A program made the translations under genes and the position numbers. Below the pieces are notes generated by a model. The model was not told the DNA's origin, made no database searches, and saw nothing but the letters and a program-made list of their open reading frames with translations. A stretch of 46,520 nucleotides of DNA from an uncultured Alteromonadaceae bacterium (GTDB lineage Bacteria; Pseudomonadota; Gammaproteobacteria; Enterobacterales; Alteromonadaceae). Below are positions 1 through 8,825 of this stretch, one piece after another. Positions within the stretch are counted from its first letter, which is position 1; every line of letters starts with the position of its first letter. The stretch lies in assembly GCA_938085045.1 (NCBI GenBank), contig CALKGI010000156.1, positions 1-46,520 of the forward strand, read 5' to 3'.

Positions 1-1
1 C

Positions 2-754
2 AGATTCGCCCCAGAATTGGCCAGAATGGCGTTGACTTGGCTTGAAAATAACGGCCGCCGGGTAGTTAATAATACTGGCGCATTGTATTTAGAGATTTGT
101 AAAATATCTCAATACTCCGCCTTACAACAAGCTGGCGTTAAAACCCCAGCAACTCGCCCTGTGGTTGGTAAAGAACATCTTGTGGCATCGGCCAAAGATT
201 TTAATCAATGGCCACTAATTCTTAAACCCAACCGTGGCGGTAAAGGCCTAGGCGTGCAATTGTTACAAACACAGCAGGCGCTCGAAACTTATATTGAATC
301 TGCCGACTACGAAGAGCCACTCGACGGCACTTGGTTGTTGCAACAGTATATTGAGCCACAAGAAAAGTTTATCACCCGTTGTGAATTCGTCGGCGGTAAG
401 TTTATTTATGCCGTTAACGTCAACACCGAGCAAGGTTTTGAATTATGCCCAGCAGATGTTTGCGCCATAGATGACAGCTTTTGTCCGGTGGGCGAACAGC
501 CAACCAATAAATTTAAAATCACTAATGAATACGACAACCACCCTATCATCAAGCAATTAGAACAATGTATAGCCGCCAATGGTATAGAAGTCGCAGGTAT
601 TGAGATCATTAAAAACAAGGCAGGTGAAGTCTTTGCTTACGACATAAATACTAACACTAATTATAATTCTCAGGCAGAGAGTGAAGCAGGAGTTTCGGTA
701 ACCGGTATGGGTGCTATTGCTGCTTTTTTAGCAGGACTGGCAGAGGCTGAATAA
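2..754 (+). CDS. ATP-grasp family ligase (RimK-like), 5' end outside window
   Basis: The reading frame is open from base 2, so the true start lies upstream of the window. A TTG at 17 is internal. What remains is the ATP-binding and catalytic part of an ATP-grasp enzyme: the strand ILKPNRGGKGLGV is the typical lysine and glycine-rich loop over ATP, followed by WLLQQYIEP and, near the end, GIEIIKNKAGEVFAYDINTNTNYN, where the Asp and Asn residues would ligate Mg-ATP. Family members join a carboxylate to an amine or thiol through an acyl phosphate. RimK-like ligases are the closest type I recognise, but the substrate cannot be read from the sequence. It converges on lexA. Confidence 0.75.
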   Translation, partial: RFAPELARMALTWLENNGRRVVNNTGALYLEICKISQYSALQQAGVKTPATRPVVGKEHLVASAKDFNQWPLILKPNRGGKGLGVQLLQTQQALETYIESADYEEPLDGTWLLQQYIEPQEKFITRCEFVGGKFIYAVNVNTEQGFELCPADVCAIDDSFCPVGEQPTNKFKITNEYDNHPIIKQLEQCIAANGIEVAGIEIIKNKAGEVFAYDINTNTNYNSQAESEAGVSVTGMGAIAAFLAGLAEAE

Positions 755-864
755 TAAATCGCCCCAAAAAATCAAAGCATCGAATGCATGCGACAAAAGG
801 ACGTACAGGGGGTACGATTTAATTACAGGCTCAAAACGCCCCCTACACGCCCAAACGACAGCGC

Positions 865-1476
865 TTACATCCAATCAGAACTGCGTATAACCCCTACCGC
901 CAAACCTTCTATGGCAAAAGGTTTTTCGTTCAAGTCGACCTTTATGGTATCAAAAGCATCATTTTCGGCCTGAAGGTAAACCATGTTGCCTTCTTGCTTG
1001 AACCGCTTAACCGTTACATCGTCTTCAACACGGGCAACAACCACTTGTCCGTTTTCAGCTCTTTGGGCACTATGAACAGCCAGTAAATCGCCATTGAGTA
1101 TGCCAATGTCTTTCATACTCTCGCCGTTAACTTTTAGCAAATAGTCGGCACTTGGGTGAAACAAAGATGGGTCGACTTTATAATGGCTTTCGACATTCTC
1201 TGTGGCCAATATTGGCTCACCTGCGGCAACCTGCCCTATTAATGGCAGCCCTTCATCAACAGCATCCCCTATTAAGCGAATACCCCGCGAGGTGCCCGGT
1301 AATATTTCGATGACGCCTTTTTTTGCCAGCGCTTTTAGGTGTTCTTCAGCGGCGTTAGGTGATTTAAACCCAAGTATTTTTGCTATCTCTGCCCTTGTGG
1401 GCGGCATACCAGTATTGATGATGTTATCTCGAATTAATTCGAGAATTTCAGACTGTCTTTTCGTTAGGGGTCTCAT
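865..1476 (-). CDS. lexA: LexA SOS repressor / self-cleaving protease
   Basis: Full-length LexA (203 aa). The N-terminal winged helix-turn-helix (about residues 1-65, [12 protein letters not shown]...) binds SOS boxes. The C-terminal S24 peptidase domain has the cleavage site Ala85-Gly86 in GQVAAGEP, nucleophile Ser120 in VNGESMKD and Lys157 in DVTVKRFK. RecA on single-stranded DNA triggers autocleavage and derepresses the SOS regulon. Two CTGT-N8-ACAG boxes lie just upstream, so the gene is autoregulated. The Shine-Dalgarno sequence GGAAG falls inside the proximal box. It is divergent from plsB, a neighbourhood also known in enterobacteria. Confidence 0.97.
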   Translation of the reverse strand: MRPLTKRQSEILELIRDNIINTGMPPTRAEIAKILGFKSPNAAEEHLKALAKKGVIEILPGTSRGIRLIGDAVDEGLPLIGQVAAGEPILATENVESHYKVDPSLFHPSADYLLKVNGESMKDIGILNGDLLAVHSAQRAENGQVVVARVEDDVTVKRFKQEGNMVYLQAENDAFDTIKVDLNEKPFAIEGLAVGVIRSSDWM

Positions 1477-1478
1477 GG

Positions 1479-1494
1479 CTGTTCTTCCATACAG
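1479..1494. promoter_or_regulatory. LexA (SOS) box 1, proximal to lexA
   Basis: CTGTTCTTCCATACAG fits the gammaproteobacterial SOS consensus CTGT-N8-ACAG exactly. It lies 3-18 bases upstream of the lexA ATG (minus strand) and covers the ribosome-binding site. Confidence 0.85.
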
Positions 1495-1503
1495 TATCGT
1501 TAA

Positions 1504-1519
1504 CTGTCAGTATATACAG
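1504..1519. promoter_or_regulatory. LexA (SOS) box 2
   Basis: CTGTCAGTATATACAG is a second exact CTGT-N8-ACAG site, 25 bases from the first, with the AT-rich core typical of strong LexA sites. Paired boxes upstream of lexA match the arrangement in E. coli. Confidence 0.9.
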
Positions 1520-1639
1520 TGAGAGAAAATATGCAAATATATATTTTAATTGTTCTTTGTCTTACCACAAAACGTTTTGTAAATCTGGCCATCCCCGAGT
1601 ATGCTACTCGTGCCGACCGATTGCAGCCAATGAGAAACC

Positions 1640-4081
1640 ATGCCTAAATTTGCCCAACTGCTCAAATCATTTTTCAATGCCCCAATGTCGTTTTTGATGA
1701 AGTCAAAAATCGTCCCAGATCATGTCATCGACGAGCTTGAAATTGACCCCAGCAGACCCATTTTTTATGTCATAAAAACCGACTCATTTACCGACAAATT
1801 TGCCATTGGTCGGGCTTGCAAAAAATTAGGGATGCCTAACCCTTATAAAACAACGCTCATCAACAAACAACCTATTCAAACGCTGGTATGCATCGAAAAA
1901 CCCAAACCTTTGTTGTTTGGCAAGGCTTCAAAAACTAATGCATTAGAAATAGGTGCGCAAATACTCAGCGCCCATCAACAAGATAAAACCCTCGACGCTC
2001 AGCTTATTCCTATTACTATTTGCTGGGGCCGGGCACCGGGCAAAGAAAAAGCCGACTTACAATCAATCATCGCCGACAGTGAATCACCCAGCTGGTTACG
2101 TAAGTTTTTCATCGTGTTGTTCTCAGGACGCGCCAATTTTATCCGCTATAGCCGTCCGGTTTCAATTCGTTATATGGTCGACAAACATGGCGCAGACGAA
2201 TACGCAGGACACAAACTAATGCGCGTTGCGCGCTTTCATTTTCACCGCCAAAAACTCACCGCTACCGGCCCTCGGTTGTGGAGCCGCGAACAGATGTTTA
2301 ACAGCGTGCTTTCGGCACCATCAGTTAAATCGGCCATTAACGAAGAGGTCACCACCACAAACAAAGACAAAGCTGCCGTAAAAAAAGAAGCCAAAAAGTT
2401 ACTCGACGAAATTGCCGCTGATTATCGCGAGTCATACGTACGTGTGGCCAATCGGTTTTTAGCTTGGTTATGGAATAAGTTGTACAGCGGTATTGAAGTC
2501 AATAACGCCGAGGTAGTTCGCACGCTTGCCCAACAAGGGCATGAGATTATTTATGTGCCATGCCATCGTAGCCATATGGATTATTTGTTGTTGTCGTACG
2601 TGATTTACAATCAAGGTTTGGTGCCTCCGCATATCGCTGCTGGCATTAATTTAAACTTTGGCCCGGTAGGTCCAGTTTTACGCCGTGGCGGGGCTTTCTT
2701 TTTGCGCCGCAGCTTTAAAGGCAGCAAAATGTACGCGACGATTTTTCGCGAATACTTGGGTCAGTTATTTATGAAAGGGTATTCGGTTAAGTACTTTACC
2801 GAAGGCGGCCGCAGTCGTACTGGTCGTTTGTTACCGCCCAAAACCGGCATGATTGCGATGACTATTCAGGCAATGTTACGCGGCATCGACCGGCCAGTGA
2901 CATTTGTGCCCGTTTATTTGGGATACGAGCATGTCATGGAGGTCACCACTTATTTAAAAGAGCTTAAAGGTGGCACCAAAAAAACCGAGTCGGTGTTTGG
3001 CATTTTAAAGGCACTTAGAAACTTACGGGATTACGGCCACGGTTATGTCAATTTTGGCGAGCCGGTGTCGCTTAACGATTACCTCAACAACAATGCGCCA
3101 CAATGGAAAGAGCACATTAATAGCAGCGAAATTCAAAAACCGCAGTGGTTAACACCAGTATGCAACCAGTTGGCAGATACTTTAATGACAGGTATCAACA
3201 ACACCACGGCATTAAATGGTACAACCTTATGCGCCCTATCACTACTGGCCGCCGATAAAAATGCTCTGACCCGTGACGAACTCGAAACCCAACTCGATTT
3301 GTATTTAAACATTCAACGACACTCTAGATACACCAATCATGTGACCATTCCAGACCAAAGCGGCGCCCAATTGGTCGAGCATGTAATTGGATTGAAAAAG
3401 GTTGATATAAGTAAAGATGACTTTGGCGAAGTGATTTCGTTAAACGAAAAAGAAAGTGTGTTAATGACCTATTACAGAAACAACATCATTCACATATTTG
3501 CCCTGCCCAGCCTAATAGCCGCGCAAGTTTTAATGCATGACAGAACCACGGTTAAGCAGTTAATTGAAACGGTAACTAGCCTTTATCCGTTGTTTAAAAA
3601 CGAATGGTTTTTATGTGAATTAGATTTAGAACAATACACCCGAGCCATTATTGACACTTTAATAGAACAGCAGGTTATTCTCGACAATGATGGAGAATTG
3701 CGAGCATCTGAGCAACAAACATCACAGTATTTCCAGCTCAAACTGTTGGCCAATATCATCAGCACAACTTTGCAGCGTTACGCCATAGTGCTTAACCTCA
3801 TTAGCCACCACAAAGAATTGTCGCGCAATGCACTTGAAGACAAATCTCAAACCATCGCTAAACGTTTGGCGGTCATGCATGGCATTAAGGCACCAGAGTT
3901 TTTAGACAATAAGGTTCTGTCTCAGTTGATTGGCTCTTTACGCGACAATAATCATATTGTTAGTAATAATGATGGTTTGATGTTGGCAGGTGATTCTGTT
4001 GAAGGGTTAACGGCTATTGTTACCGGTTCACTGCAAAATGATGTGATGTTGTCTATTACTCAGGTGATTCGTCGGTCTTAG
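1640..4081 (+). CDS. plsB: Glycerol-3-phosphate 1-O-acyltransferase PlsB
   Basis: At 813 aa it matches the usual PlsB length. It is an inner-membrane enzyme that transfers an acyl group from acyl-ACP or acyl-CoA to sn-glycerol-3-phosphate, the first step of phospholipid synthesis. All four acyltransferase blocks are visible: HRSHMD (HX4D, residues 309-314), GAFFLRR (351-357), FTEGGRSRTGR (386-396) and VPVYLGYE (about 423-430). The start at ATG 1640 gives MPKFAQLLKSFFNAP. It is divergent from lexA, with about 160 bases between the start codons. Confidence 0.96.
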   Translation: MPKFAQLLKSFFNAPMSFLMKSKIVPDHVIDELEIDPSRPIFYVIKTDSFTDKFAIGRACKKLGMPNPYKTTLINKQPIQTLVCIEKPKPLLFGKASKTNALEIGAQILSAHQQDKTLDAQLIPITICWGRAPGKEKADLQSIIADSESPSWLRKFFIVLFSGRANFIRYSRPVSIRYMVDKHGADEYAGHKLMRVARFHFHRQKLTATGPRLWSREQMFNSVLSAPSVKSAINEEVTTTNKDKAAVKKEAKKLLDEIAADYRESYVRVANRFLAWLWNKLYSGIEVNNAEVVRTLAQQGHEIIYVPCHRSHMDYLLLSYVIYNQGLVPPHIAAGINLNFGPVGPVLRRGGAFFLRRSFKGSKMYATIFREYLGQLFMKGYSVKYFTEGGRSRTGRLLPPKTGMIAMTIQAMLRGIDRPVTFVPVYLGYEHVMEVTTYLKELKGGTKKTESVFGILKALRNLRDYGHGYVNFGEPVSLNDYLNNNAPQWKEHINSSEIQKPQWLTPVCNQLADTLMTGINNTTALNGTTLCALSLLAADKNALTRDELETQLDLYLNIQRHSRYTNHVTIPDQSGAQLVEHVIGLKKVDISKDDFGEVISLNEKESVLMTYYRNNIIHIFALPSLIAAQVLMHDRTTVKQLIETVTSLYPLFKNEWFLCELDLEQYTRAIIDTLIEQQVILDNDGELRASEQQTSQYFQLKLLANIISTTLQRYAIVLNLISHHKELSRNALEDKSQTIAKRLAVMHGIKAPEFLDNKVLSQLIGSLRDNNHIVSNNDGLMLAGDSVEGLTAIVTGSLQNDVMLSITQVIRRS

Positions 4082-4187
4082 ATGACTTAGCCAAATTCGA
4101 TTATGCCAACACCTGCAAAACGTCCGAACTCAAGGTCAGGTTTACTTTATGAAAGAGAACAAAATCGCGCGCCAGTTTGACTAGTCA

Positions 4188-4227
4188 TTGGTAGCAAACT
4201 AAGATGTATGTACATATGTCAATACAT
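4188..4227 (+). promoter_or_regulatory. Putative brnTA promoter with overlapping palindrome
   Basis: TTGGTA (4188-4193) and TACATA (4211-4216) are 17 bases apart. The -10 overlaps the perfect palindrome TATGTACATA (4207-4216) and lies within ATGTAT-N12-ATACAT (4204-4227). BrnA-type antitoxins repress their own operons, so this is a plausible operator. It also argues that translation starts at 4238 rather than at the ATG at 4208. Confidence 0.45.
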
Positions 4228-4237
4228 ACTAAATTCA

Positions 4238-4516
4238 ATGAGCTTTGAATGGGATGCAGTAAAAAATAATATTAACATCCGTAAGCACGGTATCGACTTT
4301 GCCGATGTTGTTGATATTTTTAATCATCCAATGCTGACAATACTAGATGAACGAGTAGATTATGGTGAACAACGCTGGGTTGCCATAGGTAAAATATATG
4401 CCATCACGGGTGTGGTGGTTTATACAGAGCGTATCGGAGATATTATTCGAATTATTTCAGCCCGAAAGGCGACCAAACACGAGGCACGACAATATGAACA
4501 AAACATCCAATACTGA
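4238..4516 (+). CDS. brnT: BrnT family type II toxin (ribonuclease)
   Basis: This is a small protein of about 92 aa beginning MSFEWDAVKNNINIRKHGIDF, the N-terminal signature of the BrnT family (FEWDxxKxxxNxxKHGxxF). RIISARKATKHEARQYE at the C-terminus is also typical. BrnT proteins are RNases with a RelE-like fold that block translation. I chose ATG 4238 because family members begin with this motif; an in-frame ATG at 4208 lies inside the likely promoter. The end overlaps the antitoxin gene by 23 bases. Confidence 0.88.
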   Translation: MSFEWDAVKNNINIRKHGIDFADVVDIFNHPMLTILDERVDYGEQRWVAIGKIYAITGVVVYTERIGDIIRIISARKATKHEARQYEQNIQY

Positions 4517-4745
4517 TTGGGAGCGACTTGCCCAAGTAGATGATAAAGACATTGACACCAGTGATATACCAGAGCTGGATGATGAATTTTTTAAAAATGC
4601 ACAACTAACAGTGCCCAGCAAGCAATCGGTAACACTCAGAGTGGATTCTGATGTTTTAGCTTGGTTCAAATCTCAAGGAAAAGGTTACCAAACCCGAATC
4701 AATAAACTGCTGCGCAGCTACATGGACGTCCATCAAGCCAATTAA
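4494..4745 (+). CDS. brnA: BrnA family antitoxin (ribbon-helix-helix)
   Basis: An 83-residue antitoxin paired with the preceding BrnT. The N-terminal half is acidic (DDKDIDTSDIPELDDEFF), as expected for the toxin-neutralising part. The C-terminal part, VTLRVDSDVLAWFKSQGKGYQTRINKLLRSYM, is a ribbon-helix-helix DNA-binding segment typical of BrnA. The start at ATG 4494 has GAGG upstream and overlaps the end of brnT in another frame, consistent with translational coupling. BrnA is expected to bind the brnTA promoter. Confidence 0.88.
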   Translation: MNKTSNTDWERLAQVDDKDIDTSDIPELDDEFFKNAQLTVPSKQSVTLRVDSDVLAWFKSQGKGYQTRINKLLRSYMDVHQAN

Positions 4746-4842
4746 AATATGTCAACATTGAACGCCTCTCATCTAACGCTATAATCCAATACAACCTAGG
4801 GGTACAAAAAACATCAACAAATACAACTATATAGCACTGTGT

Positions 4843-6942
4843 TTGGCAGTCTCTTGCGCACTATTAAGCCCCACCCTTTTGGCCGAAGAAGAAACTAAGC
4901 CTTCATCTGTTTACGACTTAACCCTCAAAGAATTGCTCAGTGTTCAGGTGTTTAGCCTAGCCACAGGCACTGAAAAAACACTGGCATCAACACCTTCTGT
5001 AGCCTCAGTTATCACCGCTGAGGATATCAAGTTGTTAGGTGCAACAACCTTGGCTCAGGTGCTCGATACCATACCGGGCGTTCATGTTTCTCTTTCTAAT
5101 GAGTTGTATTCACCCAAGTTTATTATTCGCGGCATTACCACCCAAACCAATGCTCAAACGCTGGTGTTGGTTGATGGCACACCAATATCTAGCGTAGTAC
5201 GCGGCGACAGGCAAATTGTTTGGGGCAGTTTTGCCACCGCGGCAATCGCCCGAATTGAGATCATTCGTGGGCCGGGGTCTGCATTACACGGGGCCGATGC
5301 TTTTGCCGGTGTCATTAACATAATCACCAAGGGTTTTAACGACATTGACAAACCCCAAATCGGCGGTTACTGGGGCAGCTTCAACAATTCGTCGGTTTGG
5401 GCGCAATCGGGCTATCAGTCTGGTGATTTGAAAATGGCTTTAAGTGCCCAGTACACCACCACCGATGGTCACAGAAAAATCATTGATTGGGATGAACAAA
5501 GTAATATTGACGCCGGTGGTGTGGCACTGGGTTTGGATGTGCCCTCGGCATCTTTGGCCCCCGGGCCTGTCAATGTGGGCTACCGAGGCGTAGATTTAAG
5601 AGTAAACCTTAATTACCTCGACTTTAATCTCAAAGTAGGGTTTGTTGACCACGACAACGTTGGTACTGGCATGGGCGGAGCCAGAGCGCTAGACCCTCAT
5701 GGCAAGACTGGTAGCGAAAAACTACTGATCAATTTAGATCATCAACACTCGCTGAGCCAACACTGGAAAATGAAAAACCAGTACTCACTCTATCGCAGCA
5801 ACCAGCGAATTGAAGAGCATATATTATTATTCCCTAGAGGTGCATTTTATGGTGCGTTTCCTGACGGTTTTGTCGGCAGCCCCGAAACGTTTGAACAAAA
5901 CGAAATCCTCCAGTCAACGTTTACCTATGCAGGCTTAAACAATCACAGAATCACCCTAGGTGGTGGCTACCGAGTTGAAGATCTTTACCGAGTAGAAGAA
6001 ACCAAAAACTTCAATCCTGATTTTTCACCCATTGGCCACATTATTGACGCAAGCGACACCCCAGAGGTGTTTATGCCGGAATACAGACGAGACAGCTATT
6101 TTGTCTACATTCAAGACGAATACAAAATTGCTGCCGATTGGGAGTTTACTGGCGGTGTGCGAATTGACGATTACTCAGATTTTGGCTCAACCATCAACCC
6201 ACGCCTGGCACTGGTGTGGTCAACAAACAACGATTTAACCACCAAATTTCTTTATGGCCGTGCTTTTAGAAAACCTTCTTTTTTGCAATTGAACACAGTC
6301 AATAATCCGATATCGCTGGGCAATCCCAATGTCAAACCCGAAACCATCGACACTCTTGAGGCTGTTTTTAATTATCAATTGAACCCGCATTTGCACCTTA
6401 GCCTCAACACCTATCGTTTTGTTCTCGATAAATTAATTGATTTTCAGGCCGATGTTGATGCCCCCACCAGAACAGCACAAAATGGAGACGGAATTAATGG
6501 CTATGGGGTAGAAATGCAAGTGAATTACCAACCCAATGGCCAATTACGGTTCACTGGTAATTACGCTTACCAAACGGCAACAGAGCAACAAACCGATGTT
6601 AAACAAAGCAATGCGCCAAACCAACAATGGTTTGGCCAATTGATTTGGAAAATCAGCGATGCCTTTAAACTCAGCACCCAAATAACCCATGTTGGCAAAA
6701 CACGCCGTAACCCATTTGATAACCGTGCCCCCTTAAGCGCTTATACTAATGTGGGTTTTACTTTGAACATTGAGGATGTGTTTGCCGGTTTTGACGTTCA
6801 GTTAAAAGCCGATAACATTTTTAATGACGACATTCGCGCGCCTAGCCCCGGGCCAAGTGCCGACAACCCTACTGTCAGTGTGCCCGGTGATTATCCTCAA
6901 GCGGGTCGAGCAATTAATTTGTCACTAAGCAAAACATTCTGA
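4843..6942 (+). CDS. TonB-dependent outer-membrane receptor
   Basis: About 700 aa. The N-terminal plug (roughly residues 40-160) carries STPSVASVITAEDI, LAQVLDTIPGVHVS, LVLVDGTPI and IEIIRGPGSALHGADAFAGVINIIT. The rest is a beta-barrel ending in the aromatic residue of SLSKTF. It would move a scarce ligand across the outer membrane using TonB energy; the ligand is unknown. TTG 4843 is the first conventional start but leaves a signal peptide with no basic residue. In frame upstream, ATC at 4813 follows AGGGG by about 10 bases and would give a normal signal peptide beginning (M)NKYNYIALCLAVSCALL, so the true start is probably 4813. Confidence 0.9.
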   Translation: MAVSCALLSPTLLAEEETKPSSVYDLTLKELLSVQVFSLATGTEKTLASTPSVASVITAEDIKLLGATTLAQVLDTIPGVHVSLSNELYSPKFIIRGITTQTNAQTLVLVDGTPISSVVRGDRQIVWGSFATAAIARIEIIRGPGSALHGADAFAGVINIITKGFNDIDKPQIGGYWGSFNNSSVWAQSGYQSGDLKMALSAQYTTTDGHRKIIDWDEQSNIDAGGVALGLDVPSASLAPGPVNVGYRGVDLRVNLNYLDFNLKVGFVDHDNVGTGMGGARALDPHGKTGSEKLLINLDHQHSLSQHWKMKNQYSLYRSNQRIEEHILLFPRGAFYGAFPDGFVGSPETFEQNEILQSTFTYAGLNNHRITLGGGYRVEDLYRVEETKNFNPDFSPIGHIIDASDTPEVFMPEYRRDSYFVYIQDEYKIAADWEFTGGVRIDDYSDFGSTINPRLALVWSTNNDLTTKFLYGRAFRKPSFLQLNTVNNPISLGNPNVKPETIDTLEAVFNYQLNPHLHLSLNTYRFVLDKLIDFQADVDAPTRTAQNGDGINGYGVEMQVNYQPNGQLRFTGNYAYQTATEQQTDVKQSNAPNQQWFGQLIWKISDAFKLSTQITHVGKTRRNPFDNRAPLSAYTNVGFTLNIEDVFAGFDVQLKADNIFNDDIRAPSPGPSADNPTVSVPGDYPQAGRAINLSLSKTF

Positions 6943-7031
6943 AAATAGCTTCCAATTAGGCAGGACCAATAGTTAACAGCTATGCTTATGATAAATAACA
7001 TAAACTGACAGCCAAGCTGGGGATCACCGTA

Positions 7032-8825
7032 TTGAAACCTACAGATACCACTAACCCGGAATACTTCCACAAAGTCGTCGATTGCCAATATGCCTGCCCT
7101 GCCCATACCCCGGTGCCAGAGTACATTCGACTAATTGCGGCGCAAAACTACACAGCCGCCTACATGGTCAACTGGCAATCGAATGTTTTTCCCGGTGTTT
7201 TAGGGCGAACCTGCGACAGGCCTTGCGAACCTGCTTGCAGGCGCGGACGAATAGAAGACGAACCCGTGGCCATTTGCCGTTTAAAACGGGTGGCAGCAGA
7301 CAATAAAAAAGACGTAAAAAGCTTGATGCCAGACATCCCAACCGAGAAAAATGGCAAACGAATCGCTTTAATTGGCGCAGGCCCTGCCTCTTTAACGGTA
7401 GCCCGCGACTTAATGCCGCTGGGATATACCATCGACCTTTATGACAATCAAAAAGCTGGCGGCGGCATGATGCGCAGCCAAATTCCTTCTTTTAGATTGC
7501 CCGAAACCGTACTAAACGAAGAGGTTGATTACATTACAGATATGGGCGTAAACACCCATTACGACTGTTATATCGACAGCCTAAAAGGCATTGTTAACCA
7601 AGGTTACGATGCCATTTTTGTTGGTACCGGGGCACCACGTGGCCGTGACCTAAGCACGCTAGAAGGTCGTGCCCAAGGCAATAGCAATATTCACATTGGC
7701 ATTGATTGGCTGTCGAGTGTGGCATTTGGTCATACCGAGAAAATTGGTAAAAAAGTCATCGTATTGGGGGGCGGCAATACCGCGATGGATTGTTGCCGAA
7801 CCTCGCGCCGATTGGGGGGCAAAGAAGTCACCGTAATTGTACGTAGCCCGTTCGAAGAAATGAAAGCCTCACCATGGGAAAAAGAAGACGCCAAGCATGA
7901 GGGTATTCCATTTTTGAACAACCATGTGCCCATGGCATTTGTCTGTGAAGCAGGCAAATTAGTTGCCATGAAGTTCGACAAAGTAGAGGCTCATTATGAT
8001 AAAGACGGCAACCGTAAGTTAGTTTCTACTGGCGAAACCCCAATATTGGTTGAGTGTGACGATGTGCTGATTGCTATTGGCCAACAAAATAGCTTCACCT
8101 GGATTGAACGCGATTTGGGGCTGGAGTTTAACAAATGGGATATGCCAGTGGTCGACCCTGTCACTTTTCAATCGACTCTTAAGCAGGTGTTTTTTGGCGG
8201 CGATGCGGCGTTTGGGCCGGAAAATGTGATAACCGCTGTTGCTCAGGGCCACCAAGCTGCCGTGTCTATCGACCATTATTGTCAGGGTAAAGATGTTGCC
8301 GAGCGGTTAGCACCCGGCACCACTTTGGTCAGCCAAAAAATGGGCATACACCAATGGAGCTTCGACAGCCCAGTGGTTAACGATGTACGTTACATTGTAC
8401 CTCAGGCCGATATTAGTCAAACCCTAAAAAACCGTAAAATAGAAGTTGAGTTGGGTTATTCACTTGATACTGCCTTGCAAGAAGCGCAGCGCTGCCTTAA
8501 CTGCGATGTTCAAACCGTATTTACCGAGAAGCTTTGTATAGAATGCGATGCCTGTCAGGACATATGCCCCACCGATTGCATTACCTTTACCGACAAATAT
8601 GAGCAAGATGACCTTCGCCAAAATTTACTGGCACCAGCCAACAACTTATCGCAAGACCTTTATGTCTCAGAACCTTTAAAGACAAAACGAGCGTTAGTTA
8701 AAGACGAAGATGTTTGCCTACATTGCGGACTATGCGCCGAACGCTGCCCAACGGCGGCTTGGGATATGCAAAAGTTTATTTACAACGTATCACATGCAAC
8801 TCACGCGACTAAGGCAGGTGCATAA
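7032..8825 (+). CDS. GltD-like FAD/NAD(P) oxidoreductase with 4Fe-4S domains, partner of 2-oxoacid oxidoreductase
   Basis: 597 aa. An N-terminal cysteine-rich helical domain (CQYACPAHTPVPEY, CDRPCEPACRR) resembles the Fe-S domain of glutamate synthase small subunit and dihydropyrimidine dehydrogenase. An FAD-binding motif (ALIGAGPASLTVARDL) and a dinucleotide motif (VLGGGNTAMDCC) follow. The C-terminus has two ferredoxin-type clusters, CIECDACQDICPTDC and CLHCGLCAERCPTA. It would shuttle electrons between the ferredoxin-linked KorAB enzyme and NAD(P)H. The start is TTG 7032, supported by GGGGA eight bases upstream and no better candidate. Its TAA shares one base with the ATG of the next gene (TAATG), so the genes are coupled. 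Confidence 0.9.
   Translation: MKPTDTTNPEYFHKVVDCQYACPAHTPVPEYIRLIAAQNYTAAYMVNWQSNVFPGVLGRTCDRPCEPACRRGRIEDEPVAICRLKRVAADNKKDVKSLMPDIPTEKNGKRIALIGAGPASLTVARDLMPLGYTIDLYDNQKAGGGMMRSQIPSFRLPETVLNEEVDYITDMGVNTHYDCYIDSLKGIVNQGYDAIFVGTGAPRGRDLSTLEGRAQGNSNIHIGIDWLSSVAFGHTEKIGKKVIVLGGGNTAMDCCRTSRRLGGKEVTVIVRSPFEEMKASPWEKEDAKHEGIPFLNNHVPMAFVCEAGKLVAMKFDKVEAHYDKDGNRKLVSTGETPILVECDDVLIAIGQQNSFTWIERDLGLEFNKWDMPVVDPVTFQSTLKQVFFGGDAAFGPENVITAVAQGHQAAVSIDHYCQGKDVAERLAPGTTLVSQKMGIHQWSFDSPVVNDVRYIVPQADISQTLKNRKIEVELGYSLDTALQEAQRCLNCDVQTVFTEKLCIECDACQDICPTDCITFTDKYEQDDLRQNLLAPANNLSQDLYVSEPLKTKRALVKDEDVCLHCGLCAERCPTAAWDMQKFIYNVSHATHATKAGA

Noticed and set aside
788..973. Plus-strand open frame overlapping the 3' end of lexA
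   Set aside because: Antisense to well-supported lexA, no ribosome-binding site and no recognisable motif.
1953..2219. Plus-strand open frame of 88 codons inside plsB
   Set aside because: Lies entirely within plsB in another frame and has no protein-like pattern.
4398..4493. Longer version of BrnA starting at 4398
   Set aside because: The added 32 residues do not resemble BrnA and lie wholly within brnT; ATG 4494 fits the family and has GAGG upstream.
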